DNA from: an uncultured Acidobacteriia bacterium
GTDB taxonomy: Bacteria; Acidobacteriota; Terriglobia; Bryobacterales; Bryobacteraceae
DNA length: 64,000 nt
Assembly (NCBI GenBank): GCA_903909435.1
Contig: CAIVVT010000127.1
Coordinates: forward strand, 78,503 to 142,502
Reading direction: 5' to 3'
The translations under genes were made by a program, and so were the position numbers. This document shows, in pieces, positions 60,500 to 64,000 of the stretch (its first letter is position 1; each line of letters opens with the position of its first letter). The notes under the pieces were generated by a model, which did no database searches, was not told where the DNA came from, and was given only the letters and a program-made list of their open reading frames with translations.

Positions 60500-61422
60500 G
60501 CGCCGCTTCCGCGATTCAATCGTCCGTGCAACCGCTGCCTAAGCGTGACACCTTGAAAATCCGCCATCGCCTCTGGATCTGGCTTGGAGCACTTGCAGGC
60601 ACCGCCCTAGTCTTAGGCGTCGCCATCTACGGAATGCATTACTATATGCTGCCGTTGGCAGCTCGTGTCAGATCGCCCCAGCACTCTCTGCTGCGGCCCA
60701 GCGGATTCGTTGGACGTAGCCTGGGCATCGTGGGATTGGCTATGTTCGCGATAATGTTCCTGTATCCCCTGCGCAAGCGCCTGAGTTTCCTGTCAGGATG
60801 GGGAACAACCAAGAACTGGCTTGACTATCACATCGTGTTGGGCGTGATTGCGCCCATGTTGATTACATTCCACGCCTCTTTCAAGTTGATGAACGGAATA
60901 GCAGGCGCGGCCTACTGGATCATGATTGTGGTTGCACTCAGCGGCATCATCGGCCGCTACCTCTACAGCTCAATCCCCCGGCGGATTGATGAGGCGGAGA
61001 TGACCATGGATGAGATGCGGCAATTGAGTGATGATCTCGCCACACAGATCGAGGGTCAGGGTGTATTCTCCGCCGAGGAACTGAGACCTCTATTCGAGAT
61101 GCCACCAATAGAGCGAGTGCAGGCGATGCCCCTGTGGCGTGCGCTCGTTGTGATCCTTAGCCTTGATGTCCGGCGGACGGCCCAATTGGTCCGGTTGCGC
61201 TGGAGGCACGGCTCGAAGAGCCAGGATCATGAAGAATTCGTCCGGGTGTTGGCCGCCATCAAGAAACAGGCCAGCCTCGTGAAGAACATCGTGTTCCTCT
61301 CTAGGCTCAGCCAGATGTTCCAACTTTGGCACGTTATTCATAGACCGTTCAGCTATTCGTTTGCGGCACTTGCGCTGCTGCATATCATCGTGGTCACAGT
61401 CCTGGGCTTCTTCTGGGCATAA
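60496..61422 (+). CDS. b-type cytochrome membrane protein, probable di-heme
   Basis: 308 residues, start overlapping the previous stop. Five hydrophobic helices: about 27-49, 74-92, 111-130, 135-156 and 284-307, with a charged cytoplasmic loop (160-275). Two helices carry His pairs exactly 14 residues apart, H112/H126 and H282/H296, the spacing used for two stacked heme b groups in cytochrome b proteins; H279 is an additional candidate. Expected to take electrons from quinol or the downstream flavoprotein and pass them to periplasmic hemes. No heme c motif. Confidence 0.75.
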   Translation: MSAASAIQSSVQPLPKRDTLKIRHRLWIWLGALAGTALVLGVAIYGMHYYMLPLAARVRSPQHSLLRPSGFVGRSLGIVGLAMFAIMFLYPLRKRLSFLSGWGTTKNWLDYHIVLGVIAPMLITFHASFKLMNGIAGAAYWIMIVVALSGIIGRYLYSSIPRRIDEAEMTMDEMRQLSDDLATQIEGQGVFSAEELRPLFEMPPIERVQAMPLWRALVVILSLDVRRTAQLVRLRWRHGSKSQDHEEFVRVLAAIKKQASLVKNIVFLSRLSQMFQLWHVIHRPFSYSFAALALLHIIVVTVLGFFWA

Positions 61423-61573
61423 GTTCCTCGCGGCAGCAACACAGAACCGCGCCCGCTTGGCGGTTTCGTTTTGCAGGTGGTTGAATCGTAATTGGTCCTT
61501 CGACCAACCGCTAATGCTTGCGGCTTGCGGTTTCTGCCACTTGCTGACAAGCTGGAGTCGCTAGTCCTGGGAG

Positions 61574-62962
61574 ATGACGGAAGTGAATGAGAATCTAGCC
61601 ACTTTGTTGCTTTGTGCGGCCGTGCTTGGCGTTCCGCTATTGCTCTATGTGCGGAACCTGAAGCGGCGCGACGCGGAGGCCCGTGCCGCAATCGAAAGAG
61701 GAAAGATCCACTCCGGCGGGCCCACTGCCCAGCATCCGCACATCGACGCCGCATACTGCATTGGCTGTCGTACATGTACAACCGTCTGTCCGGAGGGTGA
61801 TGTGCTCGCCATGATTGGCGGTAAGGCAGTTATCGTTAATGGGTACAAATGCATCGGCCACGGAATCTGTGCAGAGGTCTGCCCCGTGGGTGCTATCACG
61901 ATGGTGATGGCGAAGCCAAGCGTCGGCGCGGAGATGCCCGCCCTCACCACTGAATACGAGACAAGTCAGGAGAACATGTTCATCGTCGGGGAACTGGGCG
62001 GCCTGGCGCTCATCAAGAACGCGGTCAATCAGGGGCGCGATTGCATTGACACGATCACTCAGCGTCTGTCCGCATCAGGGGCGGCGCGCCGTCCTGAAGT
62101 CTACGATGTTGTTATTGTCGGCGCCGGACCAGCCGGCATCAGCGCCTCTTTGCGGGCGACCGAGAATAAGCTGAGCTATTTGACGATCGAGCGGGACGAA
62201 CTGGGGGGCACCGTGGCGAAATATCCGCGGCAGAAGTTGGTTATGACCAGCCCAGTCGAGTTTCCCATGTATGGGAAGTTCACGAAGCGCGAGTTGTCCA
62301 AAGAGAGCTTACTGGAGTTTTGGCAGACCGTACTACACCGGGCCGACTTCAAGGTTCGCACTGGCGAAGGCGTTGATGAGATCAGGAAGGGCGACGATGG
62401 TATCTTCAACGTCGTCACCAAGCAGGGGCAGTACCGTGCCCAGGCCGTGGTCCTCGCGATCGGTCGAACCGGCACTCCAAGGAAACTGGGCGTCCCCGGC
62501 GAGGAACTCGGGAAGGTGATGTACCGTCTGATAGAAGCAGACCACTACATCAATAAGCAGATCCTGGTCGTGGGTGGAGGCGACAGTGCCATCGAGGCCG
62601 CCATGGGGCTCGGAAACCAGACGGGAAACAAGGTTTCGCTATCCTATCGCAAGTCCGAGTTTAGCCGTATCAAAGAACGCAACAGGATTCGAATAGAGGA
62701 GTCGATTCGCCAAGGCAAAGTAACCGTCATTTATAACTCGATGCCCATTGAGATTCGACCGGACGCGGTAGTGCTTGAGGTTGCTGGAGAGACTCGTGAG
62801 CTCCAGAACGACTTTGTCTGGGTCTTCGCTGGTGGAACTCCGCCCAATGACTTCCTGAAGAAAGTGGGCGTCCAACTCGGAGAGAAAGACTTCACCTTGG
62901 AGGGCGCGAAAGAGAAACAGGATGCCGACCGTGCTCGCGCAACGCTCTCTCAGGCATCCTGA
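61574..62962 (+). CDS. Membrane-anchored Fe-S/FAD NAD(P)-dependent oxidoreductase
   Basis: 462 residues. N-terminal anchor helix (about 8-27). A ferredoxin-like domain has a full 4Fe-4S motif C62-C65-C68-C72 and a second motif C93-H96-C99-C103 in which the second Cys is His. The rest is a thioredoxin-reductase-like flavoprotein: FAD-binding VIVGAGPAGIS (about 180-190), NAD(P)-binding VVGGGDSAIEAA (about 336) and a C-terminal FAWVFAGG-like segment (DFVWVFAGGTPPN). No CxxC redox-active disulfide of thioredoxin reductase is seen in the NADPH domain. It would link NAD(P)H to the b cytochrome. A gap of 151 bp separates it from the previous gene. Confidence 0.85.
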   Translation: MTEVNENLATLLLCAAVLGVPLLLYVRNLKRRDAEARAAIERGKIHSGGPTAQHPHIDAAYCIGCRTCTTVCPEGDVLAMIGGKAVIVNGYKCIGHGICAEVCPVGAITMVMAKPSVGAEMPALTTEYETSQENMFIVGELGGLALIKNAVNQGRDCIDTITQRLSASGAARRPEVYDVVIVGAGPAGISASLRATENKLSYLTIERDELGGTVAKYPRQKLVMTSPVEFPMYGKFTKRELSKESLLEFWQTVLHRADFKVRTGEGVDEIRKGDDGIFNVVTKQGQYRAQAVVLAIGRTGTPRKLGVPGEELGKVMYRLIEADHYINKQILVVGGGDSAIEAAMGLGNQTGNKVSLSYRKSEFSRIKERNRIRIEESIRQGKVTVIYNSMPIEIRPDAVVLEVAGETRELQNDFVWVFAGGTPPNDFLKKVGVQLGEKDFTLEGAKEKQDADRARATLSQAS

Positions 62963-62984
62963 TTCGGCGACTGGCGGGAGCAGC

Positions 62985-63134
62985 CTAATTGTCGGATCTT
63001 CGCTTGACACTCGACAGAATTCCGGCTCGCCGTTTGGCACGCTTCCGGGCGTGGTGGCCGCGCCACGCCGACAAAACGAGCAGCAGCACCACTAGAATTG
63101 GGGCGATCACCAACCGCCAATGCCATCCCTCCAC
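62985..63134 (-). CDS. 49-residue single-pass membrane microprotein
   Basis: GTG 63134-63132 with a strong AGGAGGT 4 nt upstream. Short N-terminus (EGWHW), one hydrophobic helix (RLVIAPILVVLLLVLSAW) and a very basic tail (RGHHARKRAKRRAG, SVKRRSDN). It converges on the end of the electron-conduit operon. Its topology matches the Tad-operon microprotein at 38332-38433. A longer open frame to 63227 lacks a site. No known family. Confidence 0.55.
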   Translation of the reverse strand: MEGWHWRLVIAPILVVLLLVLSAWRGHHARKRAKRRAGILSSVKRRSDN

Positions 63135-63481
63135 GGCGACCTCCTGTGCTGTCCTCCACGAGAACGTCGATGGAATTCTACCACTTGAATTGACTGTCCC
63201 CGCCCTCGCCGATGCTCCTAACGGCACTCATGCGGTTTTGAAGCACTTGCTCTGCTGCCGGTGTGAGACATCGGCTCGGTGGCACACTGCGGCAGGATGT
63301 AGCCCATTCAGAGTGCCGCAGCCCCGATGAGTGCATTCTCCCCGGCGCTTAAATGGCTCTCTGCTATCGTGTTCAAGAAGCCCCATTTCCGGGCGCAAAC
63401 AAGCGTGAGCTTCCGGCAAGCGTGCGTGATCTCAGTTAGCCTGCCCTGTTAAGTTCAGTCAGTCGCCGGGGGCGACTGATC
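63135..63481. other. Intergenic region at the mobile-element border
   Basis: About 350 bp with no supported gene. A 9-bp perfect hairpin TCAGTCGCC / GGCGACTGA (63459-63479, 3-nt loop) ends 2 bp before the ATG at 63482 and would cover the place of a ribosome site; such structures can block translation from read-through transcripts. An imperfect pair CTCATGCGG / CCGATGAG lies at 63226-63332. Confidence 0.45.
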
Positions 63482-64000
63482 ATGAACCGTAAAGGCAAAC
63501 CCATCCCCGAGCCAATCGCGCAGCTGCAACTCCAATTGGATCAGTTTCGCAGCACGCAGCCGCGAAGGACGAAGTTACCGGAGTCGCTCTGGCAGGCTGC
63601 TGTCGAATTGGCCCGGCAGCACGGTTTGTATCCGGTCTCGCACCCGCTCCGGCTGGATTATACAGGGCTGAAGAAGCGGCTTGAGGGAGTTCCACGCGCC
63701 CGACAAAAGGCGCCCAAGCCGACATTCGTGGAGCTGATCGCGCCTCCTCCTGCGCCGCCGGAGGAGTGCATCATTGAGTTCGAGGCCTCGAGCGGAGGCA
63801 AGATGCGCATCCAGTGGAAGTCGGTCGCACCGCCCGATTGGGCCAGCCTGATGCGCGCCGTGTCCTTCCGGCAAGGCTGCGTAGTCGGCTCAGGCGACCT
63901 TTTTCTTCCCGGAATTCTTAGCCAGAATGCGGCGTACCGAGGTGCGCCCAATCTGCAAGCGGCGGGCGATCTCTGCCTTGCTGACGCCGTCGCGGAATAG
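63482..64000 (+). pseudogene. Mobile-element accessory ORF, 3' end probably replaced
   Basis: 172 codons, stop at the last base of the window. Residues 1-128 look like a real protein: LPESLWQAAVELARQHGLYPVSHPLRLDYTGLKKRL is a helix-turn-helix-like pattern seen in small ORFs that accompany transposable elements in Acidobacteriota, followed by a Pro-rich linker and a beta segment (CIIEFEASSGGKMRIQWK) ending in WASLMRAV. From about codon 137 the frame runs antisense through the recombinase end at 63890, so the original C-terminus was probably lost at a junction near 63870. It could also be an intact gene that overlaps the recombinase. Family identification is tentative. Confidence 0.45.
63890..64000 (-). 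CDS. C-terminus of a serine recombinase/resolvase (5' part outside window)
   Basis: Minus-strand frame open to the window edge and ending in TGA at 63892-63890, 36 residues. FRDGVSKAEIARRLQIGRTS followed by VRRIL is the helix-turn-helix of Hin/resolvase-type site-specific recombinases (DNA-binding C-terminal domain), and a basic tail follows (KNSGKKKVA). The catalytic domain lies outside the window. Marks the edge of a mobile element. Confidence 0.75.
   Translation of the reverse strand, partial: LFRDGVSKAEIARRLQIGRTSVRRILAKNSGKKKVA

Overview
The window looks like a chromosomal segment of an Acidobacteriota bacterium of the Bryobacterales/Solibacter type. The evidence is a GC-rich sequence, a large secreted NHL-repeat protein ending in a Solibacter-type (TIGR03437-like) C-terminal domain, a DUF2934 protein, a PEP-CTERM protein and very long PAS/GAF kinases. 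No rRNA, tRNA or CRISPR array was seen. Mobile DNA is confined to the far right end.

Left part (1-23,970), ordinary genome content. It holds the tail of an unidentified gene, a tiny ORF with an almost perfect extended Shine-Dalgarno sequence, an MFS transporter, a PBP4-type carboxypeptidase (dacB) with an FmdB-like zinc ribbon, and lexA with a self-overlapping palindrome and an apparently leaderless promoter. These are followed by a DUF2934 protein, the giant NHL-repeat protein, a MoxR AAA+ ATPase with a 656-residue partner of unknown function, and a sigma/anti-sigma pair with a DUF4252 gene. The section ends with a secreted TPR protein, a fused alpha/beta E1 2-oxoacid dehydrogenase divergent from citrate synthase, serS, and two secreted proteins.

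Middle part (23,971-37,844), a tightly packed signalling operon. It encodes a 2040-residue hybrid kinase (2 GAF, 9 PAS, HisKA, HATPase, REC), a REC-HisKA protein with a degraded ATPase domain, a CheB-CheR-PAS fusion and a PAS hybrid kinase with REC.

Tad pilus locus (about 38,332-50,459). Reading leftward: a PilZ-like protein, Flp pilin, CpaB, secretin, CpaE/TadZ, TadA/CpaF, TadB, TadC and a 33-residue membrane microprotein. Reading rightward from the same divergent regulatory region: two TadE-like minor pseudopilins and a VWA-containing TadG. The divergent region carries several TAGTAC-type repeats. No prepilin peptidase gene was seen.

Right part (51,648-62,962), the most striking system: a six-gene operon with overlapping reading frames that looks like a complete transmembrane electron conduit. 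It encodes a 23-heme cytochrome c, a giant 1448-residue cytochrome with 57 CXXCH motifs plus one CX4CH (sixteen tandem triheme repeats of about 73 residues), an outer-membrane beta-barrel, a secreted partner, a di-heme b-type membrane cytochrome and a membrane-anchored Fe-S/FAD oxidoreductase. My inference is electron flow from NAD(P)H or quinol through the inner membrane, periplasm and barrel to an extracellular acceptor, or the reverse.

The window ends in a mobile-element junction, where a small accessory ORF runs antisense into the 3' end of a serine-recombinase gene.
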